The notes: generated by a model from the letters alone, not told the origin. A stretch of 64,000 nucleotides of DNA from Terrimesophilobacter sp038243605 (GCA_038243605.1 JBBSQX010000016.1:1-64000); one strand, 5' to 3'. Shown: positions 1 through 8,906, counted from the first letter of the stretch. Program-made: numbers and translations.

Positions 1-100
1 AACCCCCTGCCTCCCCCCCCCCACACCCGCGGGGCCCCCCCGGCGTGCCCCCCCCCCCACCCCCCGGCCCGGGGGGCGGCCCGGGCTTTTGGGCCACGTC
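1..100. other. C/G homopolymer-rich edge sequence
   Basis: Long runs of C and G with almost no A or T make this stretch unlike everything else in the window. It holds no plausible gene. It looks like a contig edge with poor base calls or a collapsed repeat. Positions 101-252 return to normal composition and form the leader of the first gene; nothing else was recognised there. Confidence 0.5.
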
Positions 101-252
101 TCACAGACCACGCGACTCATGGGTGGGCCGGGCGCGGCCCGCGTAGGGACGAGCACGGGGACGGGATGTGAGGCAAGTCAACCGATCGGTGGATGCCGAA
201 TCCCACCGGATGACGGCTGTCGCGCGCGCACCGCACCCGCCACGATAGGAGT

Positions 253-1269
253 ATGACAATTTCTGACAACGTCGTGAGCGTGCGCGATCTGCGCAAGACA
301 TATGGTGACGTAGGCAAAAGCCCGCGAACAGACCCAGGAATCGACGCAGCCAAAAGCGCGCGAACGGGACCAAGGATCGGCGCAGCCAAAAGCGCGCGAA
401 CGGACTCAAGGATCGGTGCAGGCAAAGGCTCGGGCCGAGGGGTTGTCGGCCTCGATGGCGTGACCTTCGACATCCACCGCGGTGAGACCTTCGCCTTGCT
501 GGGCCCGAACGGCGCCGGCAAATCGACCACCATCGAAATTCTTGAAGGCTACCGGGATCGCACCAGCGGCGAGGCGAGCGTGCTCGGGGTCGACCCGCAG
601 CACGGCGGCATCGACTGGAAGGCGCGCCTCGGCATTGTGCTGCAGAGCTCAGGCGAGAGCGGCAATGTCACGGTGCTCGAACAGATAACCCACTTCGCCG
701 GTTACTACCCCAACCCCCGCGATGTCGGCGAGGTGATCGACGCTGTCGGCCTCACCAGCAAGGCCAAAACCCGTATCAGCAAGCTTTCTGGTGGGCAGCG
801 TCGCCGAGTGGATGTCGCCCTCGGCATCGTTGGCCGACCGGAGCTTCTCTTTCTCGATGAGCCCACCACCGGGTTTGACCCTGAGGCCAGACACCAGTTT
901 TGGGGACTCATCGACGACCTCAAAGCGGAAGGAACGACCATCCTTCTCACCACCCACTACCTCGACGAGGCCGAACATCTCGCCGACCGCGCAGCGATCA
1001 TCAATGGTGGACGCATCGTCGAGATTGGCGATGTGAACGAACTTGGCGGCGCGGAAGCGAGAGTGCCGCTTGTGCGTTGGCGAGAAGGCGGTCAACTGCG
1101 AGAAGAACGAACGAACGAACCGGCAGCACTTATTTCGCGGCTGAGCGCGAATACCAATGACGAACCAGACATGCTCGAGGTCATCCGCCCGAGTCTTGAA
1201 GACATTTACCTAGGCCTGGTGGGCGTTAACGCCGCCATCGGACTCGACCCCGAGGCGGCAATCGCATGA
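253..1269 (+). CDS. ABC transporter ATP-binding protein (ABC-2 exporter type)
   Basis: This is the nucleotide-binding subunit of a drug- or antibiotic-type exporter; it hydrolyses ATP at the inner face of the membrane. Visible motifs are Walker A GPNGAGKST (about residue 84), signature LSGGQRRR, Walker B LLFLDEPTTGFD and the switch His in TTHYLDEAEHL. The length of 338 aa is slightly above the family norm because residues ~21-62 are an extra Lys/Ser/Arg-rich repeat block between the first strand (LRKTYGD) and GLDGVTFDIHRGE. The ATG is preceded by TAGGAG. The gene overlaps the permease by 4 bp, and a two-component system follows, as in self-sensing export operons. The substrate is unknown. Confidence 0.93.
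   Translation: MTISDNVVSVRDLRKTYGDVGKSPRTDPGIDAAKSARTGPRIGAAKSARTDSRIGAGKGSGRGVVGLDGVTFDIHRGETFALLGPNGAGKSTTIEILEGYRDRTSGEASVLGVDPQHGGIDWKARLGIVLQSSGESGNVTVLEQITHFAGYYPNPRDVGEVIDAVGLTSKAKTRISKLSGGQRRRVDVALGIVGRPELLFLDEPTTGFDPEARHQFWGLIDDLKAEGTTILLTTHYLDEAEHLADRAAIINGGRIVEIGDVNELGGAEARVPLVRWREGGQLREERTNEPAALISRLSANTNDEPDMLEVIRPSLEDIYLGLVGVNAAIGLDPEAAIA
314..421 (+). repeat. Three tandem 36-bp in-frame repeats inside the ABC ATPase gene
   Basis: Units lie at 314-349, 350-385 and 386-421, each built on CAAAAGC-CGCGAAC followed by an AGGATCGG-like part. They translate to a 12-residue unit close to KSARTxPRIGAA. Unit length is a multiple of three, so the frame is kept. The neighbouring sequence aligns with ordinary ABC ATPases if the block is removed, so it reads as an insertion. 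The units are not identical, which argues against a simple assembly duplication. Confidence 0.85.
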
Positions 1270-2138
1270 GTACCATGACCGCGAGATCTATAGAAAACGT
1301 GGCAAGCCCGCGCCTTGACTCGATGGGCCGCACCATCCGTCTCGGACTCTCCCGAATCGGCTACGAACTCAAGATGTATGCGCGCCAGGGTGACAGCGTG
1401 TTCTTTACGTTTCTGTTCCCCATCGTGATGCTCTCGATCTTCGCTGTGGCGTTCAGCACATCTGGCAACATCGGCGCCGCCCCGGATGGCACCGGCGGCA
1501 TCAGCTTTGCCGCGTACTACCTGCCAGGCATGATGGCCGCGGGCATGCTTCTGAGCGGAGTGCAGAACCTCGGAGTGGACATCGCCGGCGAGAAAGGCGA
1601 CGGAACGCTCAAACGTCTTGGCGGCTCACCGCTGCCGGTGCTCTCCTACTTCATCGGCAAGATCGGCATGGTCTTCGTGAGCGCGGTATTCCAGGCGGCG
1701 CTTCTGCTGCTGGTGGCGCATTTTGCTTTCGACGTTCAACTGCCCACCGATCCCGCACTGTGGTTGCTGTTCTCGTGGGTGTTCGTGCTCGGAGTTGTCA
1801 CAAGCTGCGTGCTCGGAATCGCTCTTGCCGCGCTCCCCCGCAGCGGCAAAAGCGCCACCGCCGTGGTCATCCCCCCCATTTTGCTGTTGCAGTTCGTCTC
1901 TGGCGTGTACCTGCAGTTCAGCACGCTACCGGAGTGGTTGCAAAACTTTGCCAGCATTTTTCCGCTGAAGTGGATGGCCCAGGGAATGCGGGCATTGTTT
2001 CTTCCGGATGGCTTCTCCATCGCCGAACAGGGTGGAACCTGGGACCTCGGAGGGGTCGCCATCGTTATGGGCGTCTGGTTCGTCGTTGGCCTGATCCTCA
2101 CTCGCATGACGTTCCGCTGGATTCGCAAGGACACCTAA
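1266..2138 (+). CDS. ABC-2 type transporter permease
   Basis: This is the membrane subunit partnering the ATPase immediately upstream (4-bp ATGA overlap, so probably translationally coupled). The 290-residue protein has a cytoplasmic N-terminus, about six hydrophobic segments (first near VFFTFLFPIVMLSIFAVAF), and the typical ABC-2 pattern with a long extracytoplasmic stretch after TM1 and the late segment VVIPPILLLQFVSGVYL. It presumably exports a hydrophobic compound. The specificity cannot be read from sequence. Confidence 0.9.
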   Translation: MSTMTARSIENVASPRLDSMGRTIRLGLSRIGYELKMYARQGDSVFFTFLFPIVMLSIFAVAFSTSGNIGAAPDGTGGISFAAYYLPGMMAAGMLLSGVQNLGVDIAGEKGDGTLKRLGGSPLPVLSYFIGKIGMVFVSAVFQAALLLLVAHFAFDVQLPTDPALWLLFSWVFVLGVVTSCVLGIALAALPRSGKSATAVVIPPILLLQFVSGVYLQFSTLPEWLQNFASIFPLKWMAQGMRALFLPDGFSIAEQGGTWDLGGVAIVMGVWFVVGLILTRMTFRWIRKDT

Positions 2139-2168
2139 GACTCCGAACCCGCTCACACCGTCTACAGC

Positions 2169-2204
2169 ACCAACCGCACCAACCGCACCAACCGCACCAG
2201 CAGC
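2169..2204 (+). repeat. 9-bp tandem repeat between permease and kinase genes
   Basis: Three perfect copies of ACCAACCGC followed by a degenerate fourth copy lie in the 83-bp gap between the permease stop and the kinase start. No hairpin or promoter is obvious. It may be a slippage-prone spacer that tunes distance between the two genes. Confidence 0.6.
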
Positions 2205-2221
2205 TTGACATCGCATCAGCA

Positions 2222-3421
2222 ATGATCAGAAAGAATCAACTAGTGGACAACCCCAAGTGGTGGAACGTGGCAGTTGTCGCGCTCGCCGTGGCGCTGTCGG
2301 TGATGCTTCTCGCGGTGCCCGGCCTTCCTTCCGCGCGGATGCGTGCAGCGCAAGCCACCCTGGTTGGCTTTGTCATCGCATGGTTCACGTTGGGTCGGTT
2401 GGCGTGGCAAAACCGCGGCGCCGCTGTCGCGTTCATTCTCCTCGCGATAACTCTCACCGGAGTTGGCACCGCGCTCTACCCTTCGATGGCCACCTTGCAG
2501 ACCGTGGCGTATCCGCTCATCTGGGTCATCAGCAACAGCACCCGGAAGGCCATCGTTGCCAACGTTGCACTCGCCCTCGCCGTGGCCGTTGGGTTCGTCG
2601 TGGGCCTTGGATTCACGCCTGGTGTGCTGTTGCAGGCAGTGTTTATCGTGGCGCTTTCCCTCGGATTCAGCATCGCGCTCGGTCTGTGGATCACCCACAT
2701 TTTTGATCTGAGCACCGAGCGCCAGCAGCTCCTCGACGAGTTGAAGTCTGCGGAAAGCAAACTTGCCTCCCTTCACCGGGAGTCAGGGGTGGCGAGCGAG
2801 CGTGAGCGCATTTCGCGCGAACTACACGACACGCTGGCTCAAGATCTCACTGGCCTCGTCATGCTTGCGCAGGGCGCTCGACGCGACCTGGATGCCGCGG
2901 ATCTGGTCAAGGCGCGAAGCGCGCTTGAGCTCGTTGAGGAGAGCGCGCGCAATGCCCTCATCGAGACGCGCTCACTCGTCGCGTCTGGTGCAGCCGTCGA
3001 GATGCCCGGCGGCATAGTGCCTGCACTTCAACGACTGAGTGAGCGCTTCGAACGCGAGACGGGTGTGACAGTGACCGCGCTAGCAGATGACCCACCGGCA
3101 CTGGATCGCGGCACCGAAGTGGTGTTGCTGCGGTGTGCGCAGGAAGCGTTGGCGAACATTCGCAAGCACTCGCACGCTACGTCAGCCACGGTGACCGCGC
3201 GCGGCGTGGGCGGCGAAGGCGGCGAAGGCAGCTCGGGCGGCGATGTCGAGCTGTGCGTCACAGACAACGGTGTCGGGTTTGCGGATGACGCGACGACATC
3301 CGGTTTCGGATTGGCCGGCATGCACGACCGCCTCGCGCTGGTTGACGGCACGCTCACGGTGGACTCCTCGGCCACGGGCACCACTCTCACCGTTCGGGTG
3401 CCGGTAGCGTTGCCGGCATGA
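2222..3421 (+). CDS. Sensor histidine kinase, NarL/DesK type
   Basis: Membrane-bound histidine kinase of 399 aa. The N-terminal half has about six hydrophobic segments without a large extracytoplasmic domain, so it probably senses within the membrane. A coiled-coil linker (QQLLDELKSAESKLASLHRE) leads into a HisKA_3 dimerisation domain with phospho-acceptor His in ERISRELHDTLAQ. The C-terminal HATPase has the N box (ALANIRKHS) and G box (DNGVGF, GFGLAGM). The ATG at 2222 lacks a strong Shine-Dalgarno; GTG 2243 is an alternative. The gene overlaps the response regulator by 4 bp and follows the ABC exporter, its likely regulated target. Confidence 0.9.
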   Translation: MIRKNQLVDNPKWWNVAVVALAVALSVMLLAVPGLPSARMRAAQATLVGFVIAWFTLGRLAWQNRGAAVAFILLAITLTGVGTALYPSMATLQTVAYPLIWVISNSTRKAIVANVALALAVAVGFVVGLGFTPGVLLQAVFIVALSLGFSIALGLWITHIFDLSTERQQLLDELKSAESKLASLHRESGVASERERISRELHDTLAQDLTGLVMLAQGARRDLDAADLVKARSALELVEESARNALIETRSLVASGAAVEMPGGIVPALQRLSERFERETGVTVTALADDPPALDRGTEVVLLRCAQEALANIRKHSHATSATVTARGVGGEGGEGSSGGDVELCVTDNGVGFADDATTSGFGLAGMHDRLALVDGTLTVDSSATGTTLTVRVPVALPA

Positions 3422-4068
3422 CGCGCACACGAGTTCTCGTCGCCGACGACCACCCGGTGGTGCGCGGCGGCATCGTTGCACTCCTCGGCACGGCGGATGA
3501 CCTCGAGGTTGTCGGGCAGGCATCCACGGGTCTCGAGGCGGTCGAGCTCGCCCTGCAGCTCAGCCCGGATGTCGTGCTCATGGACCTGCGCATGCCCGGC
3601 ATCGACGGGGATGAGGCCACCGCGCGCATCCTCGCGGAGCGCCCGAGCACGCGCGTGCTTGTGCTCACCACGTACGAGACCGATGACAGCATCCTCACGG
3701 CAATCGAGGCGGGGGCGAGCGGTTACCTGCTGAAGGCGGCACCGCAGGAGGAGCTGCTCGCTGGCATCCGCTCGGTCGCACGCGGAGAAGTCGCTCTGGC
3801 CCCACGCATCGCGGCGTTGCTGGTGAATCGGGTGCAAAAGCCGGCGATACCCGGGCTCACCGCGCGCGAAATTGAGGTGCTGAGCCTCGTCGCCCAGGGC
3901 TACAGCAACCCGGCCATTGCGAAAGAGTTGCATCTCTCCCCCGCGACCATCAAAACGCACCTGCTGCACGCGTTCGAGAAACTCGACGTGAAAGACCGAA
4001 CTCGAGCGGTCACGAGGGCCATGGAACTGGGCTTTCTCCCGGTCAGTACGCGCGACAACCCTCGTTGA
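3418..4068 (+). CDS. LuxR/NarL-family response regulator
   Basis: Two-domain response regulator of 216 aa. The receiver domain shows the acidic pair ADD near the N-terminus, phospho-acceptor Asp in VVLMDLRMPG, the conserved Thr region (VLVLTTYE) and Lys in GYLLKAA. The C-terminal GerE/LuxR helix-turn-helix reads LTAREIEVLSLVAQGYSN to TIKTHLLHAFEKLDV. It overlaps the kinase gene by 4 bp, so the two form a cognate pair that most likely controls the upstream ABC operon. No autoregulatory operator was identified. Confidence 0.95.
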   Translation: MTRTRVLVADDHPVVRGGIVALLGTADDLEVVGQASTGLEAVELALQLSPDVVLMDLRMPGIDGDEATARILAERPSTRVLVLTTYETDDSILTAIEAGASGYLLKAAPQEELLAGIRSVARGEVALAPRIAALLVNRVQKPAIPGLTAREIEVLSLVAQGYSNPAIAKELHLSPATIKTHLLHAFEKLDVKDRTRAVTRAMELGFLPVSTRDNPR

Positions 4069-4157
4069 CAAACTTTCATCTTGTGTGAAGCGCACTGCTA
4101 CAGTGACACGACACGGTGTGGAGTTCTTAGGGCTGTCACCACGCACTCTCCCGCACG

Positions 4158-6830
4158 ATGAATCCCGATATTTTGAGAAAGCAGCCCCGAACTATGCTTG
4201 GCGCTCACCACCCTGACCTCACTTCACGCAGTACTTCTAGGTCGCGGATGCGCGCCACCGCGGTCAGCGTCGCCTTCGTTCTCGCGGTGGCATTCGGTGT
4301 CGCTTTGGGACCGCTCACGGCAGCCAACGCCACGAGCAGGCAAGCAACCACGATGACAGGTCTGTTCTCCGCGTTCGCTTCCTCCTTCTCGGGTGACACC
4401 GTCGTGTTGGATGGCAACATCCTGGGGGATGCGTCGAGTCTCGCTATTGCGGTGAAATCCGGCGTATCAATGACACTCGACCTTGCAGGCAAAGAACTCA
4501 CGTTGGTGGGCGCAGACGAGCACGCGGGGCTGCAAGTTGGTGTCGGAACCACACTCACCATTATTGACACGAGCGCAGGCGCTACGGGAAAGCTCACTGT
4601 GACCGCCGGCGAGCACGCGGCAGGAATCGGCGGCGACAACGGCAGCGGCAGCGGCACCATCAAGATCACCGGCGGCACCATCAGTATCACCGGCGGCATC
4701 TACGGGGCCGGAATCGGCGGCGGCTACGAAAGCGACGGCGGCACCACCACGATAAATGGTGGCAACGTCAGCATCACCGGCGGCGAAAGTGGGGCCGGAA
4801 TAGGCGGCGGCCTTCGAGGCAATGGCGGCAGCACTACTATCAGTGGCGGCACCACCACCATCACCGGCGGCGGCCTCGGGGCCGGAATAGGCGGCGGCGG
4901 CTACCGACCCGTCGGCGGTACCACCACCAACGGCGGCACCACCACCATCACCGGCGGCACCACCACCATCACCGGCGGCGGCCTCGCGGCCGGAATAGGC
5001 GGCGGCTACGAAGGTAACGGCGGCACCACGACGATCACCGGCGGCACCATCACCGCCACTGGCGGCGGTGCCGGAATAGGTGGCGGCCGCGCCACGATAG
5101 GCGGCGGCAGCGGCGGCAAGGGCGGCAACGTGGTGATTGGAGTGAGTGCTACAGTCACCGCATCCAGCACTTCTGGTGTCGCTATTGGACCGGGCGGCGG
5201 GTCTACAATTTTTGGTTCTCTGTCGAATGCGGGCATCCTGACTATTCCTCTCGGAAACAAAATCACTATCCCAGCCAGCACTACGGTCACCAACTCTGCA
5301 ACCGGTGAGATCAGAAACTCTGGCACCCTGGACGGGGCCGGAACGCTGAATAACAATGGCCAGATCGTCAACGAGGGCACACTCACAGCACCCACTCTTG
5401 GTTCTGTGATCAACAACGGCACCATCAGGCTTGTCGGTGCCGGAACTATCACCAACCCGCTCAACGTGACCGTGCACAACACCACCGTGGCGCTGGACGG
5501 CAACGGCGGCACCGCACCTGCCGTGTCGCCGGTGGTGTATTCGGATACCTTCCAGAACGGGCAAGTCACCTTCCCAGCGGATGCCACCCGCACCGGGCAC
5601 ACCTTCACCGGCTGGTTCGACGCCAACACGGGCGGCACCAAGGTCACCGACACCACGAACTTCGGCACCGGCGGCCACAAAACCACCACCATCTACGCGC
5701 AGTGGACCGCAAACCCCTACACGCTCACCTTTGATGCCCAAGGCGGCAGCAGCGTTGCAGCGACCACCGTGAACTACGGCACCGCCGTATCTGTACCCAC
5801 CGCCCCGACCAAGACTGGCTCCAGCTTTACCGGGTGGGCAACGACTTCTGGGGGCGGCACTGCATGGGATTTCACCACCCCGATCACCGGTGACACCACC
5901 ATTTACGCGCAGTGGACCCTCGACTCCTTCACCTTCACCTTCGATGCCCAGGGCGGCAGCGGTGTACCTTCGGCCACAGTGAATTACGGCTCCCTAGCAT
6001 CCGCGCCCACCATCCCGACCAAGACCGGCTCGATCTTTATCGGCTGGGAAACAACCGCTGCTGGCGGCACCGCGTGGGACTTCACCACCCCGATCACCGG
6101 CAACACCACCGTGTTTGCGCAGTGGATTCTCAACTCGTACACCCTCACGTTCGACAGCCAGGGTGGCAGCAGCGTTGCCGCTCAGACAGTCACGTACGAA
6201 GGCCCCGTCACCGTGCCCACGGATCCAACCCGCATCGGATACGCCTTCACTGGCTGGTATACGGCCAGCACCGGGGGTGCTGCGTGGAACTTCGCGACAC
6301 CGTTCGCGGCGAACACGATGACCTATGCGCAGTGGACTCCGGTGGCACCCACCTTGTCTCTCACACTGACGCTGGCCATTGGGTCGGCCCCGGATGCTGC
6401 CGGCAACTCGATTCTTGTGTCGGGCACAAACTTGCTGCCTAGTTCCACCTACACGGTGACCCTGCATAGCACTCCGGTCGTGCTGTTCACCGGATCAGTG
6501 CCCGCCAACGGGATCATCTCCCAGACCATGGCACTACCGGCCCACATTGATGCTGGAGCGCACACCGTGACACTCGATGCGACATCGGCAACCGGCGCTC
6601 TTGCGAACACCAGCGCGTGGCTTGCCATCAACAACAATGGCACCGTCGCAGGAGTTTCCTACAGCGGGATTGCCGGCCTGCCGACAATCATTGCGCCCGA
6701 CGCTGCAGGAGCCCTGGCACACACGGGTAACGACAACGCAGGCGGCCTGCTCGCTGCCGCACTGCTCCTTCTTCTGGGTGGTGGCGCGCTGGCTGCGCTT
6801 CGCCGCCAGCGCCAACACGCACACGAGTAG
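4158..6830 (+). CDS. Cell-wall-anchored repeat protein with LAHTG sorting signal
   Basis: Secreted surface protein of 890 aa. An N-terminal signal segment (about residues 30-58, VSVAFVLAVAFGVALG) follows a basic stretch. Next come a predicted beta-helix-like part, a Gly/Thr-rich repeat zone (about residues 155-325), and about four InlB-type repeats (about 441-728, each with FDAQGG, TGW and YAQW marks). An Ig-like part follows, and the C-terminus holds LAHTG at about residue 853, a hydrophobic helix and a basic tail (RRQRQ). LAxTG is the class E sortase motif known from actinobacteria. No sortase gene is in the window. Its role may be adhesion or surface architecture; the start is uncertain because no strong ribosome site precedes it. 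Confidence 0.85.
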   Translation: MNPDILRKQPRTMLGAHHPDLTSRSTSRSRMRATAVSVAFVLAVAFGVALGPLTAANATSRQATTMTGLFSAFASSFSGDTVVLDGNILGDASSLAIAVKSGVSMTLDLAGKELTLVGADEHAGLQVGVGTTLTIIDTSAGATGKLTVTAGEHAAGIGGDNGSGSGTIKITGGTISITGGIYGAGIGGGYESDGGTTTINGGNVSITGGESGAGIGGGLRGNGGSTTISGGTTTITGGGLGAGIGGGGYRPVGGTTTNGGTTTITGGTTTITGGGLAAGIGGGYEGNGGTTTITGGTITATGGGAGIGGGRATIGGGSGGKGGNVVIGVSATVTASSTSGVAIGPGGGSTIFGSLSNAGILTIPLGNKITIPASTTVTNSATGEIRNSGTLDGAGTLNNNGQIVNEGTLTAPTLGSVINNGTIRLVGAGTITNPLNVTVHNTTVALDGNGGTAPAVSPVVYSDTFQNGQVTFPADATRTGHTFTGWFDANTGGTKVTDTTNFGTGGHKTTTIYAQWTANPYTLTFDAQGGSSVAATTVNYGTAVSVPTAPTKTGSSFTGWATTSGGGTAWDFTTPITGDTTIYAQWTLDSFTFTFDAQGGSGVPSATVNYGSLASAPTIPTKTGSIFIGWETTAAGGTAWDFTTPITGNTTVFAQWILNSYTLTFDSQGGSSVAAQTVTYEGPVTVPTDPTRIGYAFTGWYTASTGGAAWNFATPFAANTMTYAQWTPVAPTLSLTLTLAIGSAPDAAGNSILVSGTNLLPSSTYTVTLHSTPVVLFTGSVPANGIISQTMALPAHIDAGAHTVTLDATSATGALANTSAWLAINNNGTVAGVSYSGIAGLPTIIAPDAAGALAHTGNDNAGGLLAAALLLLLGGGALAALRRQRQHAHE
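4620..5130 (+). repeat. GC-rich degenerate repeat tract coding for GGTTTITGG-type units
   Basis: Imperfect repeats built on GGCGGCACCACCACCATCAC and GCCGGAATAGGCGGCGG alternate through this part of the surface-protein gene. They encode alternating TITGG and AGIGGG units, likely stacked short beta strands. The close internal similarity makes the tract prone to copy-number change by recombination or slippage. Confidence 0.75.
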
Positions 6831-6863
6831 AAGCGAACTAGTGCGAACCGAAACGCACACTGC

Positions 6864-7928
6864 TCAGAGTTGAACACCGACGAATTGTGGCTCCGGCTGC
6901 AAAGCGACACCGAATTGGGCGAGAACTCGCAGGTGGATATAGCGCGCAAGTTCAGCGATTTCAGCCGCCGTCGCACCGCCCGTATTGGTGATCGCGAGCG
7001 TGTGCTTGCTACTGATGGCCGCGCGCGACCCCGGCAGTGCGTAGCCCCGCTTGATGCCCGCCTGCTCGATGAGCCACGCGGCGCTCAACTTCACCGGAGA
7101 CTTAGGCGCATCCTCGTCGAGGATCCAGCGTGGAGCATCTCGTGGCAAGCTGCGAGCAAAGTTTTCGCTCACGATCGGGTTCGTGAAGAACGAACCGGCG
7201 CTCACCGAATCCGGGTCGGCCGGGTCGAGAACCATTCCCTTGGATGCTCGAAGGGCCAGCACAGCATCCCTCACGGCACGTAACGGTGCACGCTCACCCA
7301 CCGCAACACCCAGCGCATTCGCGAGCTGGTCGTAGCCGATCGGCGCGCTCATACCGCCCGAATCAAGGCGCAGGTCGAGAGACAGCACGACACCGTGGCG
7401 GCCGCGTTTGAGCGCTGAGGTGCGGTAGCCGAGCTCAAGATCAGCAGGGGTGAGCCGCACGACCTCGTGCGTTTGCTCGTCGAGGAACTCGATCGAATCG
7501 AGAACCGTGTTCAGTTCCTGGCCGTACGCGCCAATGTTCTGCACAGGGGTCGCGCCGGCGGAACCGGGGATGCCAGAGAGCGCCTCTATGCCGCTGAGGC
7601 CGTGCTCGACCGTGTAGGCGACGACGTCATCCCAGGGCTCGCCGGCGTGAACCCGGAGTAGCTGGTGGGTTGCCTTCGAGGGTCTCAGGGAACGGGTTGG
7701 ATCGTCATCCGAAACCAGCTCAATGCCGCGCGTCATGACGCGGATCACCGCGCCGTCGAAGCCTTCATCGGCAATAAGCAGGTTGGAGCCGCCGCCAATG
7801 AGCAACCACGGCTCGCGGCTATCCCACACCTCGAGGGTCTGGCGGATGAGCTCATCGCGGGACTCTGGGCTGTAAAACTCCCGGGCGGGGCCGCCCACGC
7901 GCAACGTGGTGAGTTCGGAAAGGTTCAC
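6864..7928 (-). CDS. murB: UDP-N-acetylenolpyruvoylglucosamine reductase
   Basis: MurB reduces UDP-GlcNAc-enolpyruvate to UDP-MurNAc with NADPH and FAD, the second committed step of peptidoglycan synthesis, in the cytoplasm. FAD-binding motifs are LRVGGPA at the N-terminus, GGGSNLL and the ALSGIPGSAGATPVQNIGAYGQE block. The Ser active-site region AGSFFTNP and C-terminal GFAL-like IEQAGIKRGY are present. I chose the GTG at 7928 (AAAGGTC upstream, product MNLSELTTLRVGGPA, 354 aa). A GTG at 7979 would add 17 residues. It lies 52 bp downstream of the MaoC pair, an arrangement seen in actinobacteria. Confidence 0.96.
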   Translation of the reverse strand: MNLSELTTLRVGGPAREFYSPESRDELIRQTLEVWDSREPWLLIGGGSNLLIADEGFDGAVIRVMTRGIELVSDDDPTRSLRPSKATHQLLRVHAGEPWDDVVAYTVEHGLSGIEALSGIPGSAGATPVQNIGAYGQELNTVLDSIEFLDEQTHEVVRLTPADLELGYRTSALKRGRHGVVLSLDLRLDSGGMSAPIGYDQLANALGVAVGERAPLRAVRDAVLALRASKGMVLDPADPDSVSAGSFFTNPIVSENFARSLPRDAPRWILDEDAPKSPVKLSAAWLIEQAGIKRGYALPGSRAAISSKHTLAITNTGGATAAEIAELARYIHLRVLAQFGVALQPEPQFVGVQL

Positions 7929-7980
7929 GATTGATGACCTTTGATCACGCTGCGCATCCGTTCCCTGTGCGCTTTGCACA

Positions 7981-8463
7981 TCAGTCGAGGCTCACGCGCA
8001 GCTGCGCCTTACCGAGCACCGTCTGGTCGGCGAACGACACCGTGAGGTCGATGCGGGCGCCATCGTCATCGATGACTCCAACCTTCGCGACGACGGTGAC
8101 GATCGCGCCATCCGCAGCATCCACGAGCACGGGGCGCGTGAATCGCACCTGGTAGTCGAGCACCTTGCCTGGGCTACCCAGCCAATCGACAACCGGCTGC
8201 GCGGCGATGCCCATGGTGAGCATGCCGTGCGCGAGAACGCCCGGCAGGCCTACTTCGTGGGCAACATCGTCGCGGTAGTGGATGGGGTTGAAGTCTCCGG
8301 AGGCTCCCGCGTACCGAACGAGGGAATCGCGCGTGAGGTGGAACTCGCGCTCGGCAACCACGTCGCCGACGTTCAGTTCACCGTGAGGGGTCCCAAACTC
8401 CCCTTCGTGGGTCTCGGGAAGGGTGTTTTCGGACCCCTCACGAGGTGCATCTTCGTGGTTCAT
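7981..8463 (-). CDS. MaoC-like hydratase, HadB-type
   Basis: Hot-dog-fold (R)-3-hydroxyacyl hydratase/dehydratase subunit of 160 aa. The hydratase-2 motif is clear: YAGASGDFNPIHYRDDVA with catalytic Asp and His, then LAHGM. In actinobacteria HadB pairs with an N-terminal-type MaoC protein (HadA), giving a heterodimer that dehydrates 3-hydroxyacyl-ACP or -CoA. Here the HadA-like gene precedes it with a 4-bp overlap. The first ~30 residues are acidic and poorly conserved, so a later start is possible. Confidence 0.88.
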   Translation of the reverse strand: MNHEDAPREGSENTLPETHEGEFGTPHGELNVGDVVAEREFHLTRDSLVRYAGASGDFNPIHYRDDVAHEVGLPGVLAHGMLTMGIAAQPVVDWLGSPGKVLDYQVRFTRPVLVDAADGAIVTVVAKVGVIDDDGARIDLTVSFADQTVLGKAQLRVSLD

Positions 8464-8906
8464 TCGTCTCCCCTGACCACAAGAGTGGATATTGCGGTCA
8501 CCACGTGAGCACCGCTCGCGTCGACGATCGCCGACTCCGAGGTGATCATGCTGTGCCCGCCGAGCGACTTCACAGCCGTCACTGTCAGTGTTGCCGTGAG
8601 CTCGTCGCCCGCGACAATGGGGCGAGTGTAGGTGAAGCGTTGGTCACCGTGTACGACCCGGGTGAAGTCGATTCCGGCATCCGGATCTGCGAGCAGTTGG
8701 GCGAGGGTGCGCTCCTGCACGACGATCGGAAACGTGGGCGGCGCGACGACGTCGGTGTAACCGGCAGTGCGGGCCGCATCCGGATCATGGTTGATCGGGT
8801 TCTCGGAGAACACTGCGCGGGCGAACTCGCGCACTTTCTCTCGACCGACAAGGTACGGCGCAGCGGGCGGATACTCGCGCCCGGCGATCTCAGGGTTCAC
8901 AGCCAT
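8460..8906 (-). CDS. MaoC N-terminal-domain protein, HadA-type
   Basis: Hot-dog-fold protein of 148 aa that fits the FAS1-like dehydratase half found next to HadB in actinobacteria. Marks are GREYPPAAPYLVGREKVREFARAV, the degenerate motif SENPINHD and VHGDQRFTYTRPIVAGDEL. It is thought to form the non-catalytic or substrate-tunnel half of the HadAB dehydratase. It is translationally coupled to the downstream HadB-type gene (4-bp overlap) and is followed by murB. The 155 bp upstream contain a perfect 7-bp-arm hairpin (8993-9017) and no convincing promoter, so read-through from the small gene at 9198 is possible. Confidence 0.85.
   Translation of the reverse strand: MAVNPEIAGREYPPAAPYLVGREKVREFARAVFSENPINHDPDAARTAGYTDVVAPPTFPIVVQERTLAQLLADPDAGIDFTRVVHGDQRFTYTRPIVAGDELTATLTVTAVKSLGGHSMITSESAIVDASGAHVVTAISTLVVRGDE

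Noticed and set aside
314..421. 36-bp repeats considered as a CRISPR array
   Set aside because: The repeats are directly adjacent without spacers, translate in frame, and no cas genes are in the window.
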